In this document: piece after piece, positions 36,375 through 44,357 of the stretch | Numbering within the stretch: the stretch's first letter is position 1 | Layout of the letters: every line of letters starts with the position of its first letter | Source: Halorubrum laminariae | Lineage (GTDB): Archaea > Halobacteriota > Halobacteria > Halobacteriales > Haloferacaceae | Direction of reading: 5' to 3' | NCBI RefSeq assembly: GCF_024494655.1 | Contig: NZ_JANHDL010000001.1 | Coordinates: 372,001 to 436,000, forward strand | Length of the DNA stretch: 64,000 nucleotides | Translations under genes and position numbers: made by a program | The notes under the pieces: model-generated | Told to the model about the DNA's origin: nothing | What the model saw: only the letters and a program-made list of their open reading frames with translations | Database searches by the model: none

Positions 36375-36539
36375 ATGAGCAGTGGTTCCAACTCCGGCGG
36401 CCTGATGTCGAGTGCGGGACTGGTCCGCTACTTCGACAACCAAGGCCGGGACGCGATCACGATGAATCCGAAGACCGTCCTCGCGTTCTGCGTCCTCTTC
36501 GGCGTGTTCGTCCAAATCCTCTCGCTGACGGTCGCGTAG
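36375..36539 (+). CDS. secG: Preprotein translocase subunit Sec61-beta (SecG)
   Basis: A 54-residue tail-anchored subunit of the SecYE-beta translocon. The N-terminus is Ser/Gly-rich (SSGSNSGGLMSSAGLVRYF). Conserved DNQGRDAITMNPKTVL precedes the single helix LAFCVLFGVFVQILSLTV. Sequence and size match archaeal Sec61-beta. It is a stand-alone gene just upstream of pdxT. Confidence 0.94.
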   Translation: MSSGSNSGGLMSSAGLVRYFDNQGRDAITMNPKTVLAFCVLFGVFVQILSLTVA

Positions 36540-36609
36540 ATCAGCCGAGTAGTCTCTGGTCGACGTTCGTCCGCGTAGCGCGCCCTTTTTGCCCGTCCCC
36601 GTCGGATAG

Positions 36610-37209
36610 ATGGCCATGCAAGCAGGCGTCATCGCCGTGCAGGGCGACGTGGCCGAACACGCCGCAGCCGTCCGGAACGCCGCGGCCGCCCACGACGAGC
36701 CCGTGGATGTCGTCGAAATACGCGAGGCTGGCCTCGTGCCCGACTGCAACGTGCTCCTCGTGCCGGGCGGCGAGTCGACAACGATTTCCCGACTGCTCCA
36801 CCGGGAGGGAATCGCCGCCGAGATACGGGATCACGTCGCGGCGGACAAGCCCGTCCTCGCGACCTGTGCGGGGCTCATCGTCTGCGCACGCGACGCGAAA
36901 GACGACCGCGTGGACCCGCTCGGGCTCGTCGACATCTCCGTCGACCGGAACGCGTTCGGGCGACAGAAGGACTCCTTCGAGGCGGGGCTGTCGGTGAACG
37001 GACTCGTGGACCCCTTCCATGCCGTGTTCATCCGCGCACCCCTCATCGACGACATCGGCCCGGACGTCGAGACGCTCGCCACCGTCGACGGCCGGCCGGT
37101 CGCCGTTCGGGACGGTCCCGTCCTCGCGACCGCGTTCCATCCGGAACTCACCGACGATCCGCGGATCCACGACCTCGCGTTCTTCCCCAAGCGGGAGGTG
37201 GTGGCGTGA
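36610..37209 (+). CDS. pdxT: Pyridoxal 5'-phosphate synthase glutaminase subunit PdxT
   Basis: A 199-residue class I glutamine amidotransferase. It supplies ammonia to PdxS for vitamin B6 synthesis. The family marks are GVIAVQGDVAEH, LLVPGGESTTISRL, the nucleophile Cys in ATCAGLIVCA, and the His/Glu pair in TAFHPELTDD. All are present. The ATG at 36610 was used; a second ATG lies two codons downstream. The stop overlaps the hisE GTG by 4 bases. PdxS is not in the window. Confidence 0.95.
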   Translation: MAMQAGVIAVQGDVAEHAAAVRNAAAAHDEPVDVVEIREAGLVPDCNVLLVPGGESTTISRLLHREGIAAEIRDHVAADKPVLATCAGLIVCARDAKDDRVDPLGLVDISVDRNAFGRQKDSFEAGLSVNGLVDPFHAVFIRAPLIDDIGPDVETLATVDGRPVAVRDGPVLATAFHPELTDDPRIHDLAFFPKREVVA

Positions 37210-37550
37210 GCGACCCCGACGGAGCAGACACAGAAAGTGCAGACGTCGAGGACCCCGACGCACCATCCGAGGCGGTCCTCGACGAGCTGTTCGATACCAT
37301 CGAATCGCGGAAGGCGGAGCTTCCGGAAGGGTCGTACACGGCGTCGCTGTTTACCCACGAGAAAGGCGAGAACGCGGTGTTAGAGAAGATCGGCGAGGAG
37401 TCGACGGAGACGATCCTCGCCGCGAAAGACGACGACCTCGACGAACTCACCTACGAGAGCGCCGACCTCGTCTACCACCTGCTCGTGTTGCTCGCGATGA
37501 AGGACCTCGACCTCGACGATCTGCGCGCAGAACTCCGGGATCGTTTTTAG
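37206..37550 (+). CDS. hisE: Phosphoribosyl-ATP diphosphatase
   Basis: A 114-residue all-alpha NTP-pyrophosphohydrolase (MazG fold). It removes pyrophosphate from phosphoribosyl-ATP, the second step of histidine synthesis. Conserved metal-binding Glu and Asp are in KIGEESTETILAAKDD and YESADLVYHLLVLL. An acidic extension of about 20 residues opens it. The GTG start (37206) is coupled to pdxT. Its stop overlaps the convergent SHOCT-type gene by four bases. Confidence 0.94.
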   Translation: MSDPDGADTESADVEDPDAPSEAVLDELFDTIESRKAELPEGSYTASLFTHEKGENAVLEKIGEESTETILAAKDDDLDELTYESADLVYHLLVLLAMKDLDLDDLRAELRDRF

Positions 37551-37957
37551 CTTGACCGGTCGCGTTCGAGTTCGCGATCGATGTCGTCGAACTCCGCCGT
37601 CTCCAATTCGCTTGCGATCCGGTTCTCGAACTCGTCTTCGCTGATCTGTCCCTCGACGTACTGCCGGCGGAGTCGGTCCTGGCGGGTCTCCGACGTGTCG
37701 TCAGCCGCGGACGCGGATGTCGACCACGATTCGCCGATCGAGTCCGTGTCGACTGACGCGTCGTCACTCCCGAAGAACCACGATCCGGCCTTGTACGCGG
37801 CGTACGCGATTCCGGCGAGGATGATGATCGAGACGATTCCCGATATCACCGCCCACACGAGGCTCAGGAACCACCAGACGACGGAGACGAGGACGCTGAC
37901 GCCGATCAGGACCGCGAGCGCGGTCACGCCGTAGTAGAGGGCCTTCTTTCCGTCCAT
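37547..37957 (-). CDS. Two-helix membrane protein with SHOCT-like C-terminus
   Basis: A 136-residue protein. Two close hydrophobic helices (about residues 7-30 and 33-58, rich in Val/Ile/Trp) are followed by an acidic linker. The short C-terminal motif RLRRQYVEGQISEDEFENRI is the SHOCT pattern, thought to mediate oligomer contacts. The start ATG 37957 was chosen because it precedes the first helix by six residues. It converges with hisE, overlapping it by four bases. The function is unknown. Confidence 0.8.
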   Translation of the reverse strand: MDGKKALYYGVTALAVLIGVSVLVSVVWWFLSLVWAVISGIVSIIILAGIAYAAYKAGSWFFGSDDASVDTDSIGESWSTSASAADDTSETRQDRLRRQYVEGQISEDEFENRIASELETAEFDDIDRELERDRSS

Positions 37958-38061
37958 GTGGAGGATGTCGCGCGTCCGATCGCAAATACCTTCGGCCGCG
38001 TTGGGTCGAATCCCTCTCGCCGTCAGAAGACTTATTCGCCGCTGCAGTCGTGAACGATGGG

Positions 38062-40296
38062 ATGACCGACCGCATCGACGCCGGCGTGGACCGTCGGTCC
38101 GTTCTCGGCTCGCTCGCCGGTGCGGGGACGATAGTCGTCTCCGGCTGTGCGGGCGATCAAGCCGAGCGGGCGGGGGCCGACGAGCCAAGTGATCCGGCAG
38201 AGGGATCGACCGGCAGGGTGGCAGAATCGACTGATTCGGACACGGTCGCAATGGACGCCGATACACTCGACGAGCTTGCCGCACGGTTCGCGCCGACACT
38301 GTATTTCGACGCCGCGGAGTCGTGGTATCCGACCGACCCCCGCCCGTACATCACCGAGGAAGGAGGCGAGACGGTGGTCGACGGGTTCAATGCGTTCGAC
38401 GGCTATCACGAGCGCTACGATGAGGATGGTGCGCCTCCGGACCCGACCGTTTTCTATCACGGCGTCCGCTACGCTGAGTCGCCGCTCGCGGTCGTCCAGT
38501 TCTGGTTGTACTCCGCGTTCGACCAGTTCACCGCGAACTTCCACTGGCACGACTGGGAAGTCCTCCACGTGTTCGTGGATCTCGACACGGGGGAGCCGCA
38601 GCTGTACGTCGCCAGTTCGCACTCTCGAAGCGTGCCGAACAACGAGTTTCTCGACCCCGATCCCGACCGCGTACCGCGGATCCTCACCGAACTCGGTTCG
38701 CACTCCAGTACGCTCTCGGTCAACGAGATACCGGACGGGTTCCAGCGCGTCGGCGGCGACGGCCTGCTCGCCGACATCACGAACGCGACGATCGACACGG
38801 TCGAGGACCTCCTCGGCGTCCCGATCGCGTACGGGCTCCCGCGAGACGAGGGGATGCGGCTCCCGTTCGTCGTCCCCGAGTACGAGGGCGCGCCGGTGTA
38901 CGACCACCCCGACCTCCCGTCGGTGACCGCCGAGTCGCTCGTCGACGAGACGCTCACCGTCCGGTCGCTCGACGCGCTGTCGTCGCCGCCGACCGACCTC
39001 CCACTCCGAGAGACCGGCGTCGCGTTCCGCCACCGAGAACGGGAGGACCCGGAAGCGGCCGACACCGCAGAGACGGTCGTCGAGTACGACCTCGTCGAGA
39101 CGACCGAGTTGGAGGATATCACCGCGTTCACCGGCCCGCAGCTCAGCTTCGAGTTCGCGGTGCCGGAGGCCGTCGAGGACGCTGTCGCGAGCCACATCAC
39201 GACGACGGGCGTGCCGTGGGAACAGCCCCGGTACGAGGATCCGGCGGTCGACGTCAGCGCCGGGAACCACCGCGCAGATCTCGCCGATCGGTACGAGGCG
39301 GTGGGTGACAGGGCGGGGATCGGAGACGGGGCCGCCGACGCGTTCGACGGGCTGGTCGCCCGGGTCACGGCGGCCGACGAGAGCGACGAGGCCCCGGACG
39401 GCGAGGGGCTGTCGGTGACCGAGTCGGCCGTCGAGTCGGTCGTGCTGATCGAGAGCGATCCCAAAATGGTTCCGACGTTCGGCGGCGTCGCCGTCGCCGC
39501 TGGCGTCCCGGAGGGCGAGCACCGAATCACGGTCAACGGCGCGGGACGGACGCCGCACAGCGAGCGGCTCCGCGTCGAGAACGGCGAGGCCACGGTCGCC
39601 GGCGTCGACGGCGATATCCCGCTCGTCGCACGCGAGGACGCGACGAGAGTCGAGATCGGCGAGGCGGCCGGCGAGGCCGAACTGGAGCGCACCGCGCTCG
39701 AAGACGACTTCGCTGGCCGGATCTACGACTCCGCGGTCGACGGGAGCGACGCGGTGTACGTCCACGCGAGCGGGGCGTACACGGCCGAGGTGCGCGACGC
39801 GGCGGCGGAGGTCGGTGCCTACCGGGTCAACCCGGCGGTCGAAGACGCGGGGGCGGGGACCGGCTCACCGATCCGGATCGAGCGTCCCGAGACGGGCGCG
39901 ACCTCGCTGGCGGGGTTCGTCGCTGACATCGCCGAGGAGACCCGCGCCGAGGTGGCCGCGGCCGCGGCGGGCGATGGTGATGAGAACGGGGACGACGACG
40001 ACAGCGAAACCGCGAGCGGCGGTGACGCCGGCGGGCCGTCGAACGCCGTCACCGGGCTTGAACGGGCGCTCGCGGCCGCGGTCGATGCCGCAGAACGCGC
40101 GGAGGCGCGGGCTCGTGAAGGAGACGCACCGGGAGTAAACCAGCAGTTGGACGCGGTCGCAGACCGGATCGCTCGGATCGAAGAGCGGCTCGCGGCGGCT
40201 CGCAACGGGCTGCCGCCGGGACTCGCGGCGGCGACGGAAAACCGGATGGCGCAGGCGACACGTCGGGTCGAACAGGCGCGGACCGGGTCGCTGTAG
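38062..40296 (+). CDS. Tat-exported lipoprotein with NLP/Vps62-like domain
   Basis: A 744-residue protein. The twin-arginine start DRRSVLGSLAGAGTIVVSGC ends in a lipobox Cys, so it is probably a Tat lipoprotein outside the cell. Residues about 75-350 contain ARFAPTLYFDAAESWYPTD and NFHWHDWEVLHVFVDL. The HDWE core and the LYF...E...YP opening recall the NPP1 (necrosis-inducing protein) and Vps62 fold. The middle is beta-rich and the end is an Ala/Arg coiled coil. I use the ATG at 38062; 38050 is the alternative. No downstream gene is coupled to it. Confidence 0.72.
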   Translation: MTDRIDAGVDRRSVLGSLAGAGTIVVSGCAGDQAERAGADEPSDPAEGSTGRVAESTDSDTVAMDADTLDELAARFAPTLYFDAAESWYPTDPRPYITEEGGETVVDGFNAFDGYHERYDEDGAPPDPTVFYHGVRYAESPLAVVQFWLYSAFDQFTANFHWHDWEVLHVFVDLDTGEPQLYVASSHSRSVPNNEFLDPDPDRVPRILTELGSHSSTLSVNEIPDGFQRVGGDGLLADITNATIDTVEDLLGVPIAYGLPRDEGMRLPFVVPEYEGAPVYDHPDLPSVTAESLVDETLTVRSLDALSSPPTDLPLRETGVAFRHREREDPEAADTAETVVEYDLVETTELEDITAFTGPQLSFEFAVPEAVEDAVASHITTTGVPWEQPRYEDPAVDVSAGNHRADLADRYEAVGDRAGIGDGAADAFDGLVARVTAADESDEAPDGEGLSVTESAVESVVLIESDPKMVPTFGGVAVAAGVPEGEHRITVNGAGRTPHSERLRVENGEATVAGVDGDIPLVAREDATRVEIGEAAGEAELERTALEDDFAGRIYDSAVDGSDAVYVHASGAYTAEVRDAAAEVGAYRVNPAVEDAGAGTGSPIRIERPETGATSLAGFVADIAEETRAEVAAAAAGDGDENGDDDDSETASGGDAGGPSNAVTGLERALAAAVDAAERAEARAREGDAPGVNQQLDAVADRIARIEERLAAARNGLPPGLAAATENRMAQATRRVEQARTGSL

Positions 40297-40349
40297 GCGG
40301 GCGACGAGTCACCTACGGCTGCGAGAAGAGTCGTCTGATCGGTTTCCGA

Positions 40350-40718
40350 CTACAGCGGCTCGATCAGCTCGACGGCGTGCCCGTCGGGGTCTTTGACGAA
40401 CGCCGTCCGCGCGCCGGCGGCCGGCTGGTCGCCCGGCTCTTTCACGACGCCGTGGTGGTCGATCTCCTCGAAGGTCGCGTCGACATCGTCGACGCCGACG
40501 GCGACGTGGTCGTAGCGGTCGCCGTCGTCGCTCGGAGTCTCGCCGTCGGTGTCGGAGAGCTGGAACTCCACGCCCGAATCGCCGGCGACGTACAGGTTCC
40601 GGGTCTCGCCGTCCTCGGTCGTGAACTCCCACGAGCGCTCGAATCCGAGCTGTTCGACGTACCAGTCGGCCGTTCGGTCCGCGTCTTCGACGTTGAGACA
40701 CGTGTGGAGTATCTCCAT
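40350..40718 (-). CDS. VOC-family (glyoxalase-like) protein
   Basis: A 122-residue protein made of two beta-alpha-beta-beta-beta modules. The first begins MEILHTCLNVEDADRTADWY, with a metal-ligand His and the Glu in GVEFQLSD; the second has YDHVAVGVDDVDATFE and ends DPDGHAVELIEPL with the last Glu. This pattern suits glyoxalase I-like or dioxygenase-like VOC enzymes, and the substrate is open. The ATG at 40718 is the only good start. It is divergent from the dehydrogenase gene. Confidence 0.88.
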   Translation of the reverse strand: MEILHTCLNVEDADRTADWYVEQLGFERSWEFTTEDGETRNLYVAGDSGVEFQLSDTDGETPSDDGDRYDHVAVGVDDVDATFEEIDHHGVVKEPGDQPAAGARTAFVKDPDGHAVELIEPL

Positions 40719-40909
40719 GGCTCGCCGTCTCGCGGGGAGGACAATAAATCCCGACGAACCGCGTCGCGCGGACGCGACCGCGTGGGAATTCGATCACGAT
40801 CGATAACGAAAGTCAATGATCCCGATCACGAAAGGGCGCGATCGGCCGACGTATCGACCGACGGCGACGAGAGGTGCGGCTTGGCACTATATTGATTTTT
40901 AACAAAGGA

Positions 40910-40915
40910 TTTATT
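40910..40915 (+). promoter_or_regulatory. TATA box of the FAD/Fe-S dehydrogenase gene
   Basis: TTTATT, in an A/T-rich island (40890-40915), lies 25-30 bases before the ATG at 40940. This supports 40940 over the upstream start at 40874 in the same frame. Confidence 0.55.
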
Positions 40916-40939
40916 CGCTCCTCGCCGTCCAGTAGTAAC

Positions 40940-43900
40940 ATGGCAACTGAGCCCACGCGGGGAAGTGACATAACCGACCTCGATACGTCGTCTGCCGCGC
41001 TCGGTCACGACAGACCGGACGTAGACGCCTTCAGGGAGCTCGCGTCCGACCTCCGGGCACGCGTCGAGGGCGACGTCCAGTTCGACGAGTACGCGCAGGT
41101 CCTGTACGCGACCGACGGCAGCATCTATCAGGCGCGGCCGGCGGGGGTCGTGACGCCGCGGTCGGTCGAGGACGTACAGGAGACGATGCGGGTCGCCGAA
41201 GACCACGGCGTCCCGGTCATTCCGCGAGGCGCTGGCTCGTCGCTCGGCGGCCAGACCGTCGGACCGGGCTGCGTCGTGCTCGATTTTACCCCGAACATGG
41301 ACGATATCGTCGAGGTCCGTCCCGACGACCGCCGCGCGGTGGTCCAGCCCGGCGTGGTCCAAGACCACCTCGACGACCGGCTCGCGGAGGACGGGCTGAA
41401 GTTCGCGCCCGACCCGGCCTCGTCGGCGCGCGCGACGGTCGTCGGCGGCATCGGCAACAACTCCACGGGCGCGCACTCGGTCCGCTACGGGATCACCGAC
41501 GCGTACACCGAGGAACTGAAGGTCGTGCTCGCGGACGGCTCGCTGATCCACACCCGCGAGGTCGTCCTCGACTCGCCGGAGTACGAGGAGCTGGTCGACA
41601 AAGACGATCAGGAGGCCGCGCTCTACGAGACGACCCGACAGCTGGTGGAGGACAACCAGGCCGAGATCGACGACAAGTACCCGAACCTCAAGCGCTCGGT
41701 GTCGGGATACAACCTCCACAAAGTGATCTACGAAAACGACGACGGCGAGGAGGTCATCAACCTCTCGAAGCTGTTCGTCGGCGCGGAGGGTACGCTCGGC
41801 ACGATCGTCGAGGCTGAGGTGTCACTCGTCACCCGACCGGAGGAGACGGCGCTCGCGCTGTACACCTTCGACTCGCTCGTCGACGCGATGGAGGCCGTCC
41901 CGGAAGCGCTCGACTTCCCGGTGAGTGCGGTCGAGCTGATGGACGACGAGGTGTTCGCGCTCGCCGCGGGCTCACAGGAGTTCGCGCAGTACGCAGAACC
42001 GATCCCCGATCGAGCCGCGGCGGCGCTCATGCTTGAGTGGGACTCGGAACTCGTCGACGACTTCGAGTCGGCGATCGCCGACACGAACGCGCACTTCGTC
42101 GATGAGGGCGACGCATTCGACGTGATCGAGGCGTACACCGAGGAGGACCAAGCGGACATCTGGAAGCTCCGAAAGGCGGCGATCCCGCTGCTGATGGGCA
42201 TGCAAGGCGACCCCAAACCGTACCCGTTCATCGAGGACGCGACGGTGCCGCCCGAAGAGCTGGCGGAGTACGTCGGGCAGTTCGAGGAGGTGCTGACGGA
42301 CCACGACACCTCCGCCGCCTACTTCGCGCACGCCGGCTCCGGAACGCTCCACATCCGTCCGATCCTCTCGCTGAAAGAGGAGGAGGGCGTCGAGAAGATG
42401 CACTCCATCTCCGAGGACGTCACCGACCTCGTGTTGGAGCACCACGGCTCGTTCTCGGGCGAGCACGGCGACGGGCTCGCGCGGACCGAGTTCAATCCGA
42501 AGATGTACGGTGAGGATCTGTGGGCGGCGTTCCAAGAACTCAAGTCGGCGTTCGACCCCGAGTGGCGGATGAACCCCGGGAAGGTCGTCTACGTCGACGG
42601 CGACACCGCCGAGGAGCGCGGCTATCCCGACACCGCGGCCGACACCGACATGCGAGAGAACCTCCGGTACGGGCCGGAGTACCAGTCGATCGAGCCGCAG
42701 ACCTCGCTCGACTTCGACGACGAGGGCGGGTTCTCGCATCTCGTCGAGCTGTGTAACGGCTGCGGCACCTGTCGCGAGACCGACTCCGGCGTGATGTGTC
42801 CGACCTACCGCGCCTCCGAGGAGGAGATCCAAGCCACGCGCGGCCGCGCCAACATGCTTCGGGCCGCCATCAGCGGAGAGTTGGACGAAGACGAGATCCA
42901 CTCCGACCGCTTCCAAGAGGAGGTTCTCGGACTCTGCGTCGGCTGTAAGGGCTGTAAGAGCGACTGTCCGACCGGCGTCGACCTCGCGAAGCTGAAAGCC
43001 GAGGTGAAACACGAACACCACGAGAAGGAGGGGTCGGGACTCCGCGAGCGGATCTTCCGAGACATCGACCGGTTCTCGGCGCTCGGGAGCACGCTCGCGC
43101 CCATCTCGAACGCGGCGAGCAAAATCCCCGGAGCCCGGACAGTCATGGACGCGGTCGCGGGGATCGCGCCCGACCGCGAGCTGCCGACATTCCGCTCCGA
43201 GAGCTTCGAGGAGTGGTTCGACTCGCGCGGGGGATCGACGATCGCCGCCACGGAGGCCGACGAGACGGTCGTGTTGTTCCCGGACACGTATACCAACTAC
43301 AGCTACCCGGCGGCCGGGAAAGCCGCCGTGGAGGTGCTGGAAGCGGCCGGCGTCCGCGTCGAGGTGCCGGGCGACCTCGCGCCTTCGGGCCGGGCGGCGT
43401 TCTCGACCGGCTTCCTCGACGACGCCCGCGAGCGCGCGGCGACAAACGTCGAGAAGCTCGCGCCGCGGGTCCGCGAGGGGCAATCGGTCGTCTTCGTCGA
43501 GCCCTCCGATGCGGTGATGTTCCAAGACGAGTACCTCGACCTGCTCGACGGCGACGACGTCGAGGCCGTCTCGGCCGCGGCGTACGGCGTGTTGGAGTAC
43601 CTCGACGCCGGCCGCGTCGACGAACGACTGGCGTTCGACGCGCCAGCCGAGTCGCTCACGTACCACGGCCACTGCAACCAGAAGGCGACGAACAAGGACC
43701 ACCACGCGGTCGGCGTGCTCCGGCGGAGCGGTTACGAGGTCGACCCGCTCGACTCCTCGTGTTGCGGGATGGCCGGATCCTTCGGCTACGAGTCGGAACA
43801 CTACGACATCTCGAAGGCGATCGGCCGGATCCTCTTCGATCAGGTCGACGAGAGCCCCGGCGAGACCGTGACCGCGCCGGGCGCGTCCTGTCGGTCGCAG

Positions 43901-44029
43901 CTCGGCGACCGCGACGAGGCCGCCGAGAACCCGCCGCACCCGATCGAGAAGGTCGCCGAGGCGGTGACTGGTCCGGCGTCGGGAGCCGCACAGACCGGGT
44001 CGGCCGGCGCAGCACCCGCGGACGACTGA
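40940..44029 (+). CDS. FAD-linked oxidase fused to Fe-S CCG domain (D-lactate/glycolate dehydrogenase-like)
   Basis: A 1029-residue fusion. The N-terminal half is a FAD-binding type 4 oxidase (PRGAGSSLGGQTVGPG, NNSTGAHSVRYG) with its C-terminal cap. The second half has two 4Fe-4S clusters (CNGCGTCRE, CVGCKGCKSDCPTG). Two CCG-type domains follow (HGHCNQKAT, SSCCGMAGSFGYE). This combines GlcD and GlcF roles, oxidising a 2-hydroxyacid and passing electrons to the membrane chain. Its exact substrate (D-lactate, glycolate or other) is open. The ATG at 40940 follows a TATA box. Confidence 0.9.
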   Translation: MATEPTRGSDITDLDTSSAALGHDRPDVDAFRELASDLRARVEGDVQFDEYAQVLYATDGSIYQARPAGVVTPRSVEDVQETMRVAEDHGVPVIPRGAGSSLGGQTVGPGCVVLDFTPNMDDIVEVRPDDRRAVVQPGVVQDHLDDRLAEDGLKFAPDPASSARATVVGGIGNNSTGAHSVRYGITDAYTEELKVVLADGSLIHTREVVLDSPEYEELVDKDDQEAALYETTRQLVEDNQAEIDDKYPNLKRSVSGYNLHKVIYENDDGEEVINLSKLFVGAEGTLGTIVEAEVSLVTRPEETALALYTFDSLVDAMEAVPEALDFPVSAVELMDDEVFALAAGSQEFAQYAEPIPDRAAAALMLEWDSELVDDFESAIADTNAHFVDEGDAFDVIEAYTEEDQADIWKLRKAAIPLLMGMQGDPKPYPFIEDATVPPEELAEYVGQFEEVLTDHDTSAAYFAHAGSGTLHIRPILSLKEEEGVEKMHSISEDVTDLVLEHHGSFSGEHGDGLARTEFNPKMYGEDLWAAFQELKSAFDPEWRMNPGKVVYVDGDTAEERGYPDTAADTDMRENLRYGPEYQSIEPQTSLDFDDEGGFSHLVELCNGCGTCRETDSGVMCPTYRASEEEIQATRGRANMLRAAISGELDEDEIHSDRFQEEVLGLCVGCKGCKSDCPTGVDLAKLKAEVKHEHHEKEGSGLRERIFRDIDRFSALGSTLAPISNAASKIPGARTVMDAVAGIAPDRELPTFRSESFEEWFDSRGGSTIAATEADETVVLFPDTYTNYSYPAAGKAAVEVLEAAGVRVEVPGDLAPSGRAAFSTGFLDDARERAATNVEKLAPRVREGQSVVFVEPSDAVMFQDEYLDLLDGDDVEAVSAAAYGVLEYLDAGRVDERLAFDAPAESLTYHGHCNQKATNKDHHAVGVLRRSGYEVDPLDSSCCGMAGSFGYESEHYDISKAIGRILFDQVDESPGETVTAPGASCRSQLGDRDEAAENPPHPIEKVAEAVTGPASGAAQTGSAGAAPADD

Positions 44030-44357
44030 GCGTCAACGACGCTCGGTCCGTCACGAGGGGTGTGATCGGACGGTAAGAGGTGGGTATTCGATCGAACCGG
44101 TGCGTTTTCGCGAGTCTTCTGTGGGTTCAAGTGGAACTCTGCGTCGAATGCCTTCGAGTGGAGGTCCGGCTCCGTCGGTTTCGTGTGGAGATTCGTCCCT
44201 TGTCGGTTCAAGTGGAGGTCCGACCCTCGTCGGTTTCGTGTGGAGATCCGCGTCTGCCCCGCTCCGGGGTGCGGCCTCCGCGCGTCTCCGGACGGCGAGC
44301 CGGTCCGTCCGGATGGAAAGCTATACGACGCCGACCCGACCACGAGTATATAAGCAG
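44030..44357. other. Intergenic region with 27-base repeats upstream of leuS
   Basis: This 328-base gap has no gene. Its left half is an array of five 27-28 base units (listed separately). The right half is G/C-rich with a possible TATA box GCTATACG near 44321 and another TATATAA at about 44347, which is too close to the leuS ATG for normal spacing. Confidence 0.5.
44110..44252 (+). repeat. Degenerate 27-base tandem repeat (five units)
   Basis: The anchor GTGGA recurs at 44131, 44158, 44185, 44212 and 44240, so the period is 27, 27, 27 and 28 bases. Two units share GTCGGTTTCGTGTGGAGAT. No unique spacers separate the copies. On the minus strand most of it stays open as nonapeptides such as LHLNRQGTN and LHTKPTEPD, until the 28-base step shifts the frame. 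Confidence 0.75.

Noticed and set aside
41972..43939. Long open frame opposite the FAD/Fe-S dehydrogenase
   Set aside because: Antisense to a dehydrogenase with intact FAD and Fe-S motifs; no recognisable protein.
44110..44252. CRISPR array before leuS
   Set aside because: The units are diverged and have no unique spacers of constant length.
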